This document shows, piece by piece, positions 1 through 10,106 of a DNA stretch of 42,143 nucleotides (position 1 is the stretch's first letter; every line of letters starts with the position of its first letter). The translations under genes were made by a program, and so were the position numbers. Source of the DNA: Willaertia magna. Taxonomy: Eukaryota; Heterolobosea; Eutetramitea; Acrasida; Naegleriidae. Below the pieces are notes generated by a model that saw only the letters and a program-made list of their open reading frames with translations, was not told the DNA's origin and ran no database searches. The DNA lies in the NCBI GenBank assembly GCA_902984215.1, contig CADWAF010002585.1:1-42143 (forward strand). The letters are read 5' to 3'.

Positions 1-489
1 TATATAATAGATGGAACGTTGCATAAAACCCAACGTAAATATGGAGGTATGGATTTAGATTATAATGGACACTATCATATTCATGGAAAAATGTCTCAAA
101 TTCTATTAGACTATGAAGGGTATATTATTGCTTTTTTAACAAAAATTAAAGGTAAAATTTATGATTCTTTATCTGCCAATTATAATAAAAATTTTAAAAG
201 AATTTTAGGATCAGATTTTGCTTTGGGTGATTTTGGATTTAATGGTGTTGGATATGTTATTTCAGGATTTAAACCGTCAACTTTGTCAACATGAGAACAA
301 CATATTTTTGATACAATTTCCAGAAGAAAACAAGTTTTAATAGAAAACACAAACAAGAATATTAAAGAAAACAAATCAATTAACAAATCTGATACCTTTA
401 GACATAGTGAAGCCAGACTTTTAGTGTGTATTTTTATTTCAATCGGTTTGTACAATCTCAAGCTTTCTTGGGGATACTACAAAAAATAA
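1..489 (+). pseudogene. PIF/Harbinger-type (DDE_Tnp_4-like) transposase, 3' fragment with in-frame TGA
   Basis: The reading frame enters from the window's left edge, so the 5' part is missing. It carries the hallmarks of a DDE superfamily endonuclease: an IIDGT motif (first catalytic Asp, bases 10-12), a GKIYDS motif (second Asp, 163-165), an LGDFGF motif typical of this family, and VLIEN (candidate catalytic Glu, 343-345). A TGA at 292-294 interrupts the frame, and the family-like sequence continues in the same frame to a TAA at 487-489. TGA ends the gene at 2909-2911, so it is a real stop here. The simplest reading is a decayed transposase with one nonsense change. A short intron across the TGA is possible but I see no convincing splice pair. 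Family assignment is from motif order and spacing only. Confidence 0.6.
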
Positions 490-492
490 AGT

Positions 493-541
493 ATTTCATT
501 TCACTTGTGAAATTTATAAAACCTTAGTGGTGAAATGAAAT
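493..541. repeat. 12-bp perfect inverted repeat downstream of the transposase fragment
   Basis: ATTTCATTTCAC (493-504) and its exact reverse complement GTGAAATGAAAT (530-541) are separated by 25 nt. It begins 4 nt after the transposase stop. Another ATGAAATGAAA copy lies near 594-604. It could be part of a transposon end or a hairpin in the 3' UTR. AT-rich sequence makes short inverted repeats fairly common. Confidence 0.5.
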
Positions 542-731
542 AAAATAAAATGAAAATCTCTTTTATTTTACATGGTTTTTGATTCATCTTGGAATGAAAT
601 GAAAAAAAAACTTTTTATAAAAGGTCTATTACCTATTTTTTGAGTTTAAAAATTTCACCTATACGCCTGTTGTTTTGATTTTAATCAAGGTATCAAAATG
701 ACAAGGGGTATCCCTTCACAAATCAAAAAAA

Positions 732-1766
732 ATGTTGTTAAATCAAGATAAAGTAACTGTCAAGGTTTTGAAAGGAATCAATTTAGTAGCTGCAGATTCT
801 AATGGAAAGAGTGATCCCTATTGCATGGTTTCAACTAATTTCAATCCAAAAGCAATTTTCAAAACAGAAGTAGCTAAAAAAACTTTAAATCCAATTTGGG
901 CAATAAATACTTTTAATTTTGACATTACGAAAGATCAATTAGATAAAAATAATAAAAAAATGATTATTACATTTATTGTAATGGATAAGGATATGTTTTT
1001 TAAAGATGATTTTTTAGGTGAAACAATTTTAGAAATTGACACAAATACCTTTCCAATAAACAACGATCATGTCATTCAATTGCCTTTACAAAAAACAAAT
1101 CAAGGAACCATTGAAATTTCCATTAAAATTAATAGATCCATAGAATCTGAAAATGAAAGAATAAGGTAAGTTTTTTATTCAATTTAGTTTACAAATAACT
1201 TTTACAAAACAAGAAAAGAAAAAGAAACTATACTTAATGAAATTGTTGAAAGGGGAGAATACTCAAAAGTTATTTCAAACAACGCAACATTTATATTTCC
1301 AATCACATTTACTTTACAAGAAAATAATTTCTCAAAAGGTCCAAATAATGAAACATTGTCAATTGTTTATGGTTTTGCTAAAAACAAGGATTTTCAACAA
1401 TATTTTAATGAGGAAATTGAAAAAAAAGTAGATTTAACTAGAAATGTATTAAGTAAAGAAGGATTTTGTCAAATGTTAATTCAAGATGAAGATGTAACTG
1501 AAGTTTTGAAAGCTTACAATAATTTTAAAATTGTAAAAATGTCTCAATGGTATTATGTTGGTAAGGTAAATAATTTACAATGTATTCAAAGGCTTTTTAT
1601 TGGGAAACCATTGTTGAATGATAGGAATGTTATAAAAATTACATTAATTTGTAATGCGGTGGGTGGCCTGGACCATAATGATTGGTTACTAAATAATGAG
1701 ATATTTTACAATGAAAATTACAGAAAATTTATTAGTGATATCTTAAATTATTCAATTTTAAATTAA
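732..1766 (+). CDS. C2-domain protein
   Basis: Two exons, 732-1165 and 1214-1766, joined across a 48-nt intron (GTAAGT donor; acceptor read as acaAG, the only AG that keeps frame). They give about 328 residues. Residues 5-110 form a C2 domain: an early LVAADSNGKSDPY segment, where Ca2+-binding loop 1 Asps sit, then LNPIW, and the second loop VMDKDMFFKDDFLGE with several Asps. C2 domains bind phospholipid, usually in a Ca2+-dependent way, and the acidic loops are intact. The C-terminal 200 residues match nothing I recognise, so the protein's overall job is unknown. The ATG follows an A-rich leader. The next gene starts only 61 nt after the stop on the same strand. Confidence 0.8.
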
Positions 1767-1827
1767 AATATAGGTTACTTCTTTAATTTCAAATATTGTA
1801 AACTGTTGTTGACAATAAACAAAAAAA

Positions 1828-2911
1828 ATGTCTTTTACTGATCTCTCTTCGGATGACATTTACACAATTCTTTCTTTTCTTTCTTGTCCTTTTAAAATTA
1901 AAGCAATGTGTTCTGTTGATTTACTTTCAAAATCATTTTCCAATAAATTAAAAGAATCATTAGACTTGACTATTTGGAAAGAAATGTTTGAATTGAAATT
2001 TTTACAAAAAGAAGAAAAATTAAAAAATTTATATTTTAAGGAATCAATTAATTATAAATATTATTTTTCTGTTTTAAATCATTATTTATCATTGTATTAT
2101 TTATTTTTACAATCACAACCAAAAACGAACACTTACATTAAGCCCAATTATGATGAAAAACCACAACAAGAAGAGATGGCAATGGTTGGGGCTTCTAAAG
2201 TTGGAAAAACTTGTTTTTTGAAATATTTTACATATCCTTCCCATAATTATAAGTAAGTTTTTGAGTTTGTAATGTTTTTTGTAATGAATTTTTAAAAGGA
2301 CATCAATAGTTTGTGACATTTTTGCAAAACAAATAACAATTGATAATACAAATATTTTATTAAGTATTTGGGAGATTGGATTAACTTTAAATTATTATTT
2401 TAGTTTTTTTAGGTAAGGTTAATTTTAGTTTTAAAATTGTGTTTAAAGTTTTGTAAATAGAAAAACAATGATGAAACGGGTAGAGGCTTTTGTTTTTATT
2501 TGTGACATCACAAAAAAAGAAACTTTATACATGTTAGAAGAATATTTAGAAACAATTATTAAAGTTAAATATTTTTCTTCTAATTTTTCATGTATTTTTT
2601 GTTTTAACAAAATAGATTTACCAAGAGAAATAACTGATGAAGAAATAGATCATTTTATAAAAGAAATGATTGACAAGGGATATGTAAATAAAAATTGCAA
2701 ATTATTAAAAACAAGTGTAAAACAATACGTAAATATTTCAGAAACGTTTTACGAATTAGTAATGGAGAATAGAATTAGAAGAAAGTGTTACGGTGACTCT
2801 AATTTAACATATGAATTAATGGAAAAACTTTATTTAAATGGAAAAGAAGATTTATTAAGGGAAATCAATGATAAATTACAACCTGACAAATACTATTGCT
2901 TGAATATGTGA
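1828..2911 (+). CDS. F-box / Ras-like small GTPase fusion with C-terminal CaaX-like box
   Basis: Three exons, 1828-2252, 2299-2412 and 2461-2911, with introns of 46 and 48 nt, give about 329 residues. Residues 5-55 resemble an F-box (LSSDDIYTILSFL ... IWKEMF), the module that docks onto Skp1 in SCF ubiquitin ligases. From residue 117 a Ras-superfamily G domain follows: P-loop GASKVGKT (121-128), a candidate switch I Thr at 143, IWEIG in place of WDTAG (165-169, the usual Asp replaced by Glu and the Ala-Gly altered), NKID (229-232) and TSVK (264-267). The chain ends in CLNM, which has the spacing of a CaaX prenylation box. Met at the end would favour farnesylation, but Asn at a2 is unfavourable. 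GTP hydrolysis may be weak because the G3 motif is altered. The stop codon is TGA. Confidence 0.75.
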
Positions 2912-3044
2912 TTATAAGATTTTAAACTAATTTATCTAAAATTAGTATAGCAAATTAAACTATGGGTTAGGTTAATGATTATTTTAAACACAACCTTGAA
3001 ATTACATAAAAAGTTTAGAACAGTATTAATAATGGAAAAAAAAA

Positions 3045-4840
3045 TTATGAGAACTCTAATTTAGCACGATAACAAGCATTACAACAAGGTCCAGGCGTTA
3101 CATCAGTATTAGGAAAAGAAGCTTGGTAATACTTTAAATTTTGTTCAGTTATTTTATATTTCTTGCCAGTAAACTTCTTATTACAACAAGAACATACAAA
3201 TTCTTGCTCTTGCGTTTTAGGTTTTTTAAGTTTTTTAGGGACAAAATTATCTGTGGGAAGTATCGGCTGCAATTTTACTTGTTCCAAAATATATCTATAA
3301 TGACATTGAATACTATAATTAAATTTTGTTAGATTATTTGTATTAGGATATATTCCCATACTTGTTAAAAAATATTGTAATAAATATGAAAAAGCCAAGT
3401 TTTTTGTAAATTTTGGAAAATTTTGATCATTGTAAACAATAAATGATTCTTCATTTACCTCTATATTTTCAATAGTTTTTGTAAAATAATATTTTTCATC
3501 AACAACTACTTTATCAAGATAACAATTTAGATTGGTATCTACTTCATTTTCTAATAAAATTGATTTTTCATCATTATCAATATCATCATCCTCCACTCTT
3601 GTATCAAATACAAGTTTCTTATTTATTTCAATTAATTTTAAATTCAAAGAATAAACTAATTTAGATAAATTATTATGGTAAAAATTCATTAACGTTATTA
3701 TAAATAATGAAACAATTGTTATACAAGGTATTTCTGGATGCAATGATTTTGTTTTATGAAATCCAAATTTTTCCCTTTGGTTGTATGCTTCCTTTTTATC
3801 CATCTTAATAATGTAATTCAAAAATAATAATGTCCTATCAATCAACTCTTTTTCTTTCAGGTAGGTCAACTCTTTCGGTAAATATTTTACAAAAATATCA
3901 ACAGAAACTCTATTCAAAGAAAATGGAAATAAAAATTCAATAAAATATTGTTTCTTAAAAAATTTAATTCTTTTCCAAATCTCTGTGATACTTGGTAGTG
4001 CTTTATATTTAAACTAGAATAATTAAATTAATATATAAATAACAAATTAAAAACTTACCTCAGAGTATATAGTTCCATTTTTAGTAAAGCTTAAAGTTCT
4101 ACATGAATGTAATACAAATATTTGATTTGTATAAAATAAATGATTACAAACATTTCTAAAAATTGATTCATTCTTTTTAAATATTTCTATTAAAGAAGGT
4201 ATTGTAATTGGAAAATAAGATAAATTAAAAGTTAAATAAATTAGTACTAAAGTGTCATGAGCATAAAATTTTGGAAAATTCTTAAACTTTCTTTCTTTCA
4301 CATAATCCGTTCCACGTTTTTTTCTTTTTTTAGCCGCAAAAATATCTCCTTTATCTTCTTTCTTTTCTTTTTTTGGCTTTAAAGTTCTGTAAAAAAGTAA
4401 ATAAATAATTCCGATTAAATTACTTACAATTTTTGATTCTTTTCAATAAATTTTAACCAAAGCTTTGAGAAACAATTCTTAATTTGTTTCTTTGGAATGG
4501 CATATTCTGTTATATCCTCTTCTAAACTTTTTATTATTGTTTCTATTTGATATTTAATAATTTCTAATAAACAAAAGAAATAAGAATTTCCACTGTGTAC
4601 ATTTGCTAAATCAAGGAGAGCAGAATCTTTTGTTTCATCTTTTACTTCAAAACCAAAATTTAAATTTTCATTAGTACTTTCAACAACATATGTAACCTTT
4701 TCACCGCTATCCTTTAAGTCATTTCCACAAAAAAAGCAAAAGTTCTGATTTGGTTGGTAAGGAATCCCACAATTAGCACATAACGATTGCTCCGATAAAT
4801 TTTGGGAAAAGGATTGAGAGAGGGAGAGCAAGTTTTCCAT
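3045..4840 (-). CDS. zinc-ribbon protein, possible TAF1B/Rrn7-like RNA polymerase I factor
   Basis: Three exons on the minus strand, 4840-4428, 4386-4059 and 4013-3045 (introns 41 and 45 nt), give about 569 residues. A zinc ribbon lies at the N terminus (Cys21, Cys24, Cys35, Cys38). A strongly basic stretch rich in Lys/Arg follows at the start of exon 2. Next is a helical segment beginning HDTLVLIYLTFNL, which resembles the first cyclin fold of TAF1B/Rrn7, the TFIIB-like factor of Pol I initiation. The last 50 residues hold a second Cys cluster (CSCC ... CCNAC), which I do not know from TAF1B. The gene model is firm. The family call is tentative and rests on domain order and one segment. It is divergent from the secreted Cys-rich gene, 107 bp apart. 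Confidence 0.7.
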
Positions 4841-4947
4841 TTTTTTTTGAAGGTTTTCATAATGGTTTACAAAAACTTATTTGAGGAAGGCAAATGGTTA
4901 AAGGTTGTTGATGAGGTTTGAAACCGGGACTTCACGCTAAAAAATAG

Positions 4948-5604
4948 ATGAAAGTCATTGTTTTCGGATTGACAGTTTTTTTAATTTGTTTGATGACGTC
5001 TTTTGTCTACGCAAACAATAATTGTTATGATGTAAAGTGTCCTTGTGGAGCAGCTGTTCGGGTTGGACCTAAATGTTTATGTCCAGGTACGTAGAAAACA
5101 AATTATTGTTTAAATTGACATTATTTAGAATGTCCTTCCAGTTGCACAACAAAAAAGGATTGTTTACTTGAATGTGCTTCTGAAGGTTTAGAATTAGAAA
5201 CTACACAACAAGATCATGAAGGTTGTGACGTATGTATTTGTAGATGTAAATCTGAACGTAATGTTTGTCCTTCGAATTGTCTTTCTGGAAAATTTGATAT
5301 TGAACGTGGAACGATTAGTGGAATAGATGGATGTATTACTTCCTGCAAATGTAAATTACATATTGTTGAAGAGAATTTAATAGAGGATAGTGGGATTACA
5401 TGCCCGAGTTTGAACTGTGAAAATGCTTGTAGATACGGATTTTCAATTGAAATTGATCAAACAACTGGTTGTCAACGTTGTGCTTGTAAATGCCCACCCG
5501 TGATAAGTAAAATTGTGTGTGAACACCACTGTAAACCTTTCGGCATTAAATATGTTAAGGATAGCTATGGCTGTGATGCTTGTGTTTGTGATAGAGACAA
5601 TTAA
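4948..5604 (+). CDS. secreted Cys-rich protein with antistasin-like repeats
   Basis: Exons 4948-5086 and 5129-5604 (42-nt intron, GTACGT donor, ttAG acceptor) give about 204 residues. The N terminus is a clear signal peptide: MKVIVFGL, then a hydrophobic core ending TSFVYA with likely cleavage before NNNCYD. The rest contains about four Cys-rich units with the pattern C-x(2-3)-C ... GC-x2-C-x-C, most clearly at the ends DGCITSCKC, TGCQRCACKC and YGCDACVCD. That pattern resembles the antistasin-type protease inhibitor domain (Pfam antistasin family). An extracellular or lysosomal inhibitor or adhesion role is possible. No transmembrane segment follows, so the mature protein should be soluble and disulfide-bonded. 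Its target cannot be read from sequence. Confidence 0.78.
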
Positions 5605-5626
5605 ATTTTTACAAAAAATAAAAACA

Positions 5627-6196
5627 ATGAAATATTATAGTACAATTTTAGGTATCGGGATAGACACTGTTTCAATTCAAAGATTTCATAAATTAATTAA
5701 TAAAAGAGGTGAAAAATTCATTCATAGATTATTTCATCCAAAAGAAATAGAATCATGTCCAGTTTCATTTTCGTTGGCTTTTTCTAGTAATAAAGAACAA
5801 CCACTTAATTCCGATAATAAATCGATAGATGAGGTAGATCCTCTTCAATGGCGAATTTCACAATATTACGCTTCACGTTGGGCAGCAAAAGAAGCAACTC
5901 TTAAAGCTTTAGGATTTGGAGGTATTGGAAGTAAAGAAATGTACGTCTATAAAACTAAACACTCCAATAATGAGGAAAGTATAATAAATGAAGGTGACAA
6001 TGAATTAAATACTAATAATTTAACAAAATTATATCCACCTAAAATGAAATTGGAAGGAAAACAAATTAATGCAATTTTACAAAATATAATTAAAGAAAGA
6101 AATGCAGATGACTATAAAGTTTATCTTTCTATTTCACATGATTCGGATATGGCCATAGCCAATGTATTAATTGAAGCAATACACCATTTAGAATAA
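5627..6196 (+). CDS. holo-ACP synthase (AcpS-type 4'-phosphopantetheinyl transferase)
   Basis: Single exon, 189 residues, from the ATG in MKYYST. That ATG has an A-rich leader and starts just before the conserved core, and the upstream part of the open frame overlaps the preceding gene. AcpS signatures are present: LGIGIDTVSIQRF with the Mg2+-binding Asp13, ASRWAAKEATLKALG with the second metal-binding Glu, and LSISHDSDMAIANVLI near the end. The enzyme moves 4'-phosphopantetheine from CoA to a Ser of acyl carrier protein, activating fatty acid synthesis, often mitochondrial. A low-complexity insert of about 35 residues near residues 105-140 lengthens it beyond the 120-130 of bacterial AcpS. 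The ATG is only 22 nt after the stop of the Cys-rich gene on the same strand. Confidence 0.88.
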   Translation: MKYYSTILGIGIDTVSIQRFHKLINKRGEKFIHRLFHPKEIESCPVSFSLAFSSNKEQPLNSDNKSIDEVDPLQWRISQYYASRWAAKEATLKALGFGGIGSKEMYVYKTKHSNNEESIINEGDNELNTNNLTKLYPPKMKLEGKQINAILQNIIKERNADDYKVYLSISHDSDMAIANVLIEAIHHLE

Positions 6197-6289
6197 TATT
6201 TATTTACTTTAATCTTTTAGTTTGTAATTTATTAGTTTAGTTTGTATTTCTTTATTAAGGGTATAAAATATAATATTATATGGTTTAAT

Positions 6290-6301
6290 TTTGGCGCCAA
6301 A
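6290..6301. promoter_or_regulatory. TTTGGCGCCAAA palindrome, E2F-like motif
   Basis: A perfect 12-bp palindrome of unusual GC content for this region, ending 60 nt before the ATG at 6362. Half of it (GCGCCAAAT plus a nearby TA) recurs 61 nt before the SPEF2-like gene's ATG. It resembles E2F/DP sites (TTTSSCGC). Function is inferred from position and rarity. Confidence 0.35.
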
Positions 6302-6361
6302 TGCTACAATAATTTATAAAAAAAAATTGTACAAACCATTGTTATCCTTAATTTTCACCAA

Positions 6362-8491
6362 ATGGAATCAGATAATAGTTATCAAGAAGATGAATTTTTA
6401 GAGACCCCTCTATCTCCAAGATATTTAAAGCAAAGAATATTACAAAAAACTAAAGAGGGACATGCTAAAATTGTTGATAGACTGCAAAGAAAAGTAATCA
6501 AGGAAAAGATTGTTGGAGAAGAACAACATCTTTTAGAAATTGAACAAAAAGTTTCTAAATACTTAGAATGGAACAAACTAGTTGAATCTGTTAAGAATGT
6601 TAGTTCATTTGAAACTAAAAAACTTTTTTCTTATACACCTCCTCAAGAATCTGTTTATCAAACACTAACTGAAAGAGAAAAAAAGCTCGAAGAGAGAAAG
6701 AGGCTTTCGGCCGATAAACAAAGAATATCAGTTATTTTAGGTAGATTAGAGTAAGTTTAATGCTTTGAATTTCACAATTTGTTTATAATATTTTACAGAG
6801 CTAAAGAAAGAAACGCCTTAAGAAGAAAGTATAAGGATGCAAAAGTTCTTCAAGAAGAATTAAAGAAATTAAAAAGACAACAACAAGAAAGAAAAAAAGA
6901 TATTTTGGAAGGAAAGTTATCTTTTGATACTAGAACTGTAGATGAAAAGTTAATGGATCAAATGCTTGAAGAGGAAAAAAAGATGAAAGAAGAGAAATTA
7001 AGAGACGAAATGAAAGAAAAAGCAAAACAAGATGAAGAACTTCAAGAAAAGAGATTGCAAGAAGAATTACTTGCAAAACAAAATGATAAATCTAGTGATT
7101 TATTAGATCCTTCTGATGGAGATGACGAAGAAATTGAACTCTTTTCTCAACCTTTGGTCTCAGTAATTGAAAAAAACACTACTCCTTTACACTTTGAATA
7201 TATTACCCCAAAAAGCGTTTTAATTCGTCAAGCAATCTCAGAAGAACTTAACAAAGTGATAAAGAAGATTATTTATCAAAGAGATGTTTTAGACGTTATT
7301 CATAACTTTGTTTCCTCAACTATAGCTAATGTCATTCTTTTGGAAGAAGAAAGAATAAGACAAGAGCAAGAAAGAATAAGAAAAGAGGAGGAAGAAAGAT
7401 TAAGACGTGAGGAAGAAGAAAGACTTCGCAAAGAAGAAGAAGAGAGATTGAGAAAGGAAGAAGAGGAAAGGTTGAGGAGAGAAGAAGAAGAAAGAATCAG
7501 AAAAGAAGAAGAAGAACGTCTTAGAAAAGAAGAAGAAGAGAAAATAAAACGTGAAGAGGAAGAAAGACAAAGAAAGGAAGAAGAGGAAAGACTTCGTAAA
7601 GAAGAAGAAGAGAGATTGAGAAAGGAAGAAAAGGAAAGATTAAGAATAGCAGAAGAAGAAAGACTTAAAAGAGAGGAGGAAGAAAGGCTAAGACTAGAAG
7701 AAGAAAAACAAGAACAAGAAAGATTAAGGTTAGAAGAAGAAAGAATTAAAAGAGAAGAAGCGGACCGTCTTAGAAAAGAGGAAGAAGAAAGACTTCGTAA
7801 AGAAGAAGAGGAAAGGTTCAGGAGAGAAGAAGAAGAAAGAATCAGAAAAGAAGAAGAAGAAAAAATAAAACGCAAAGAAGAAGAAAGGCTAAAAAAAGAA
7901 GAAGAGGAAAGATTGAAACTTGAAGAAGAAGAAAGAATAAGGAAGGAAGAGGAAGAGAGATTAAGAAAGGAAGAAGAAGAAAGACTAAGACGTGAGGAAG
8001 AAGAAAGATTGAGACAAGAAGAAGAAAAACTAAAACTTGAAGAAGAGCGAATTAAATTGGAGGAAGAAGAGAGACTTCGCAAAGAGGAAGAAGAAAGTTT
8101 AAAGAGAGAAGAAGAGGAACGTCTTAGAAAAGAGGAAGAAGAAAGACTTCGTAAAGAAGAAGAGGAAAGATTAAGACGCGAGGAAGAAGAAAAACTAAGA
8201 CAAGAACAAGAAGAAAAGGAAAGATTAAGAATAGAAGAAGAAGAAAGACTTAAAAGAGAAGAAGAGGAGAAATTAAGATTAGAAGCAGAAGAGAAACTAA
8301 GAAAAGAAGAGGAGGAAAGACTCCAAAAAGAAGAGGAACTATTTAAGGAAAGGCTTAGATTGGGAGAAGAAGAAAAGCTCAGAAAAGAAGAAGAGCTTGG
8401 GGAAGAGGAAGATGTACCTGAATTCATAGTGGAGGACATAGATCACGAAAAGAGTAAAGAAATGGAAATTCTTCCAAAAAGTAATCAATAA
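6362..8491 (+). CDS. coiled-coil protein with a very long charged ER/K-type single-helix tract
   Basis: Exons 6362-6750 and 6799-8491 (48-nt intron) give about 693 residues. Residues 1-200 are helical and charged without obvious repeats. Residues 220-300 are a more ordinary segment (FSQPLVSVIEKN ... VIHNFVSSTIANVILLE). Residues about 310-663 are an almost unbroken array of EEEERLRKEEEE-like heptads and octads. Alternating i to i+4 Glu-Arg/Lys pairs are the signature of stable single alpha helices, which act as rigid spacers. The tail is acidic. Similar repeats occur in flagellar and cytoskeletal proteins, but repeats of this kind attract spurious matches, so I name no ortholog. The stop is 4 nt from the Prp19 stop on the other strand. 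Confidence 0.82.
7339..8400 (+). repeat. Glu/Arg/Lys-rich coding repeat, about 1.06 kb
   Basis: Degenerate tandem units coding for E-E-E-E-R-L-R-K (24 nt, about 40 copies). The DNA is nearly all purine on the plus strand, chiefly GAAGAAGAAAGA-like. The long Ser-rich open frame on the opposite strand is only the mirror of this repeat. Confidence 0.85.
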
Positions 8492-8495
8492 GAAT

Positions 8496-10106
8496 TTATT
8501 CAAAGCTTCTTAACACACCATCTAAAGCTGAAACAGCAATAAAGTTAGCATTTGGTCCAAATTTTAGTTTAGATAAGGAACCAGTCGTCGAAATTTGATG
8601 TTCAAACAATTCATTCCAAACCTTAGATTGATAGCATTTAACTCTGCCATCAGCACAAGCAACACCTAAGTATACACCTGAGTAATCAAAAGTGGCACTC
8701 ACCACAGGTGTTTGATATTCAAATGTGTGAAGTCTCTTTAATTTTCTTAAATCCCACACTCCTACAGTACCATCCTTAGAAGAAGAGGCTAAATAATAAC
8801 CATTTTCTGAAAAACTTAAACTAGTAATTTCATTTGTGTGACCATCTAATTGAGTAGCAATTGCAAATGTTTTAACATCCCAAATCTTAATAGAATGATT
8901 ATTATCATTACTTGATCCAGTACCAAATAATAAACCATCTGGATGGAATTGAGTACAAGTATACATACTACCACTACTAACAGTTTTTGTATTTGCTAAA
9001 ATACTTGCCATCTCAATATCACAAAAATTAACTTTTTCATCTCTACCACAAGTTATAAAATAATATCCAGATGGATGTAATGCAATTCCAGAAATTTCAT
9101 CTTGGTGTAATTTTACCATATTTGCTAAATTTTCCATATCTCTTAATGACCATATTTGTACTACATTACCCATTCCAGATTGATTACTATATGATAGTGC
9201 AAACTCAGGTGTATTGTGAAATACTACATCATTTACAATTGAACCACTTTTTAATTCACCAATCCTTTTCATTTCTAAATTTGTATTTTCAAATAATGAA
9301 ATATTTCCATTACTTCCACATGAAATACCTAAATTACCAAATAAATCAAAACTTAAAATATCTTTCCCTAAATTTAAATTTTTCAAATTCTTTAATTGTT
9401 TCATACTTTCAATATTTCTTAATTGTGGTGAAATTATACGTTGTTTTCTATTTGTTGATAAAATCTCAGCAGTTGCACCAATCTTCTGTAAAATATCTTC
9501 TGATAACTCTGCACTATTCATCTCTGCATCTTCTTCTTCCTTATTTGTACTTTCAATATTCTTTTTTAAATTTTCTTTTAAATTATCTCTTTCTTTCATT
9601 ATTCTTGCAATTACTCTACATGCTGCATCATGTTGATATAATGAATTTGATAAATCTTTTTTTGTTTGTTGTAAATTTTGTTGTAATGTAAATGTTTCTA
9701 AACAAATTGCTTCATATTCATTTTGTAAAGAAGAAAGCAATTGTGGAATTGAAATGTGATTTGTTGTTGATGGCTTTGGGGTAGATGATTTTTTAGCTAT
9801 TAAATTATTTTTAAATTATTTGTTAATAAGATATTTAATACTTACAAATTACATCTATTAAATCTTCTGGAGATAAATCTTGTCCTGTTACTGGACATTT
9901 ATTATTATATTGTTCTAAATATTTTAAAATTAAATTCTTTTCAAATAAATGTCCCGATTTTTTAGAAACAACTGGTTGTTGAGGAATATCCCCGCTGACT
10001 ATTTATGATTAAAATTAATGTTAATTAAGGTGAGAACATTGTGTTAAATTGTTGGCGTTAGCGGAACGGAAAGCAAAAATTTGATTAACTTACTGTTACA
10101 GTACAT
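8496..10106 (-). CDS. PRP19: pre-mRNA-processing factor Prp19 (U-box E3 ligase, WD40)
   Basis: Three exons on the minus strand, 10106-10094, 9998-9846 and 9796-8496, give about 488 residues, near the family's usual 500. The first exon is only 13 nt (MYCN plus one base). Splicing it to ISGDIPQQPVVSKKSGHLF restores the conserved start of the Prp19 U-box, which ends CPVTGQDLSPEDLIDVI. IPQLLSSLQNEYEAI and the following helix match the Prp19 tetramerisation coiled coil. From about residue 195 a seven-bladed WD40 propeller runs to the C terminus (for example DGTVGVWDLRKL). Prp19 is the core of the NineTeen complex that ubiquitinates spliceosome components and stabilises U4/U6.U5 during activation. 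Introns are 95 and 49 nt. Confidence 0.92.

Noticed and set aside
1237..1431. 64-codon open frame overlapping the second C2-gene exon
   Set aside because: Different frame from the spliced C2 product; a shadow of that exon.
4905..4945. GGTTTGAAACC near 4913, tRNA T-arm-like
   Set aside because: No acceptor stem, D-arm or anticodon arm can be placed around it; no tRNA.
7300..8439. 379-codon Ser/Leu-rich open frame on the minus strand
   Set aside because: It is the exact mirror of the EEEERLRK-coding repeat on the plus strand and has no independent features.
9071..9691. 206-codon plus-strand open frame opposite Prp19
   Set aside because: Antisense shadow of the Prp19 coding region with low-complexity Tyr/Phe/Leu content.
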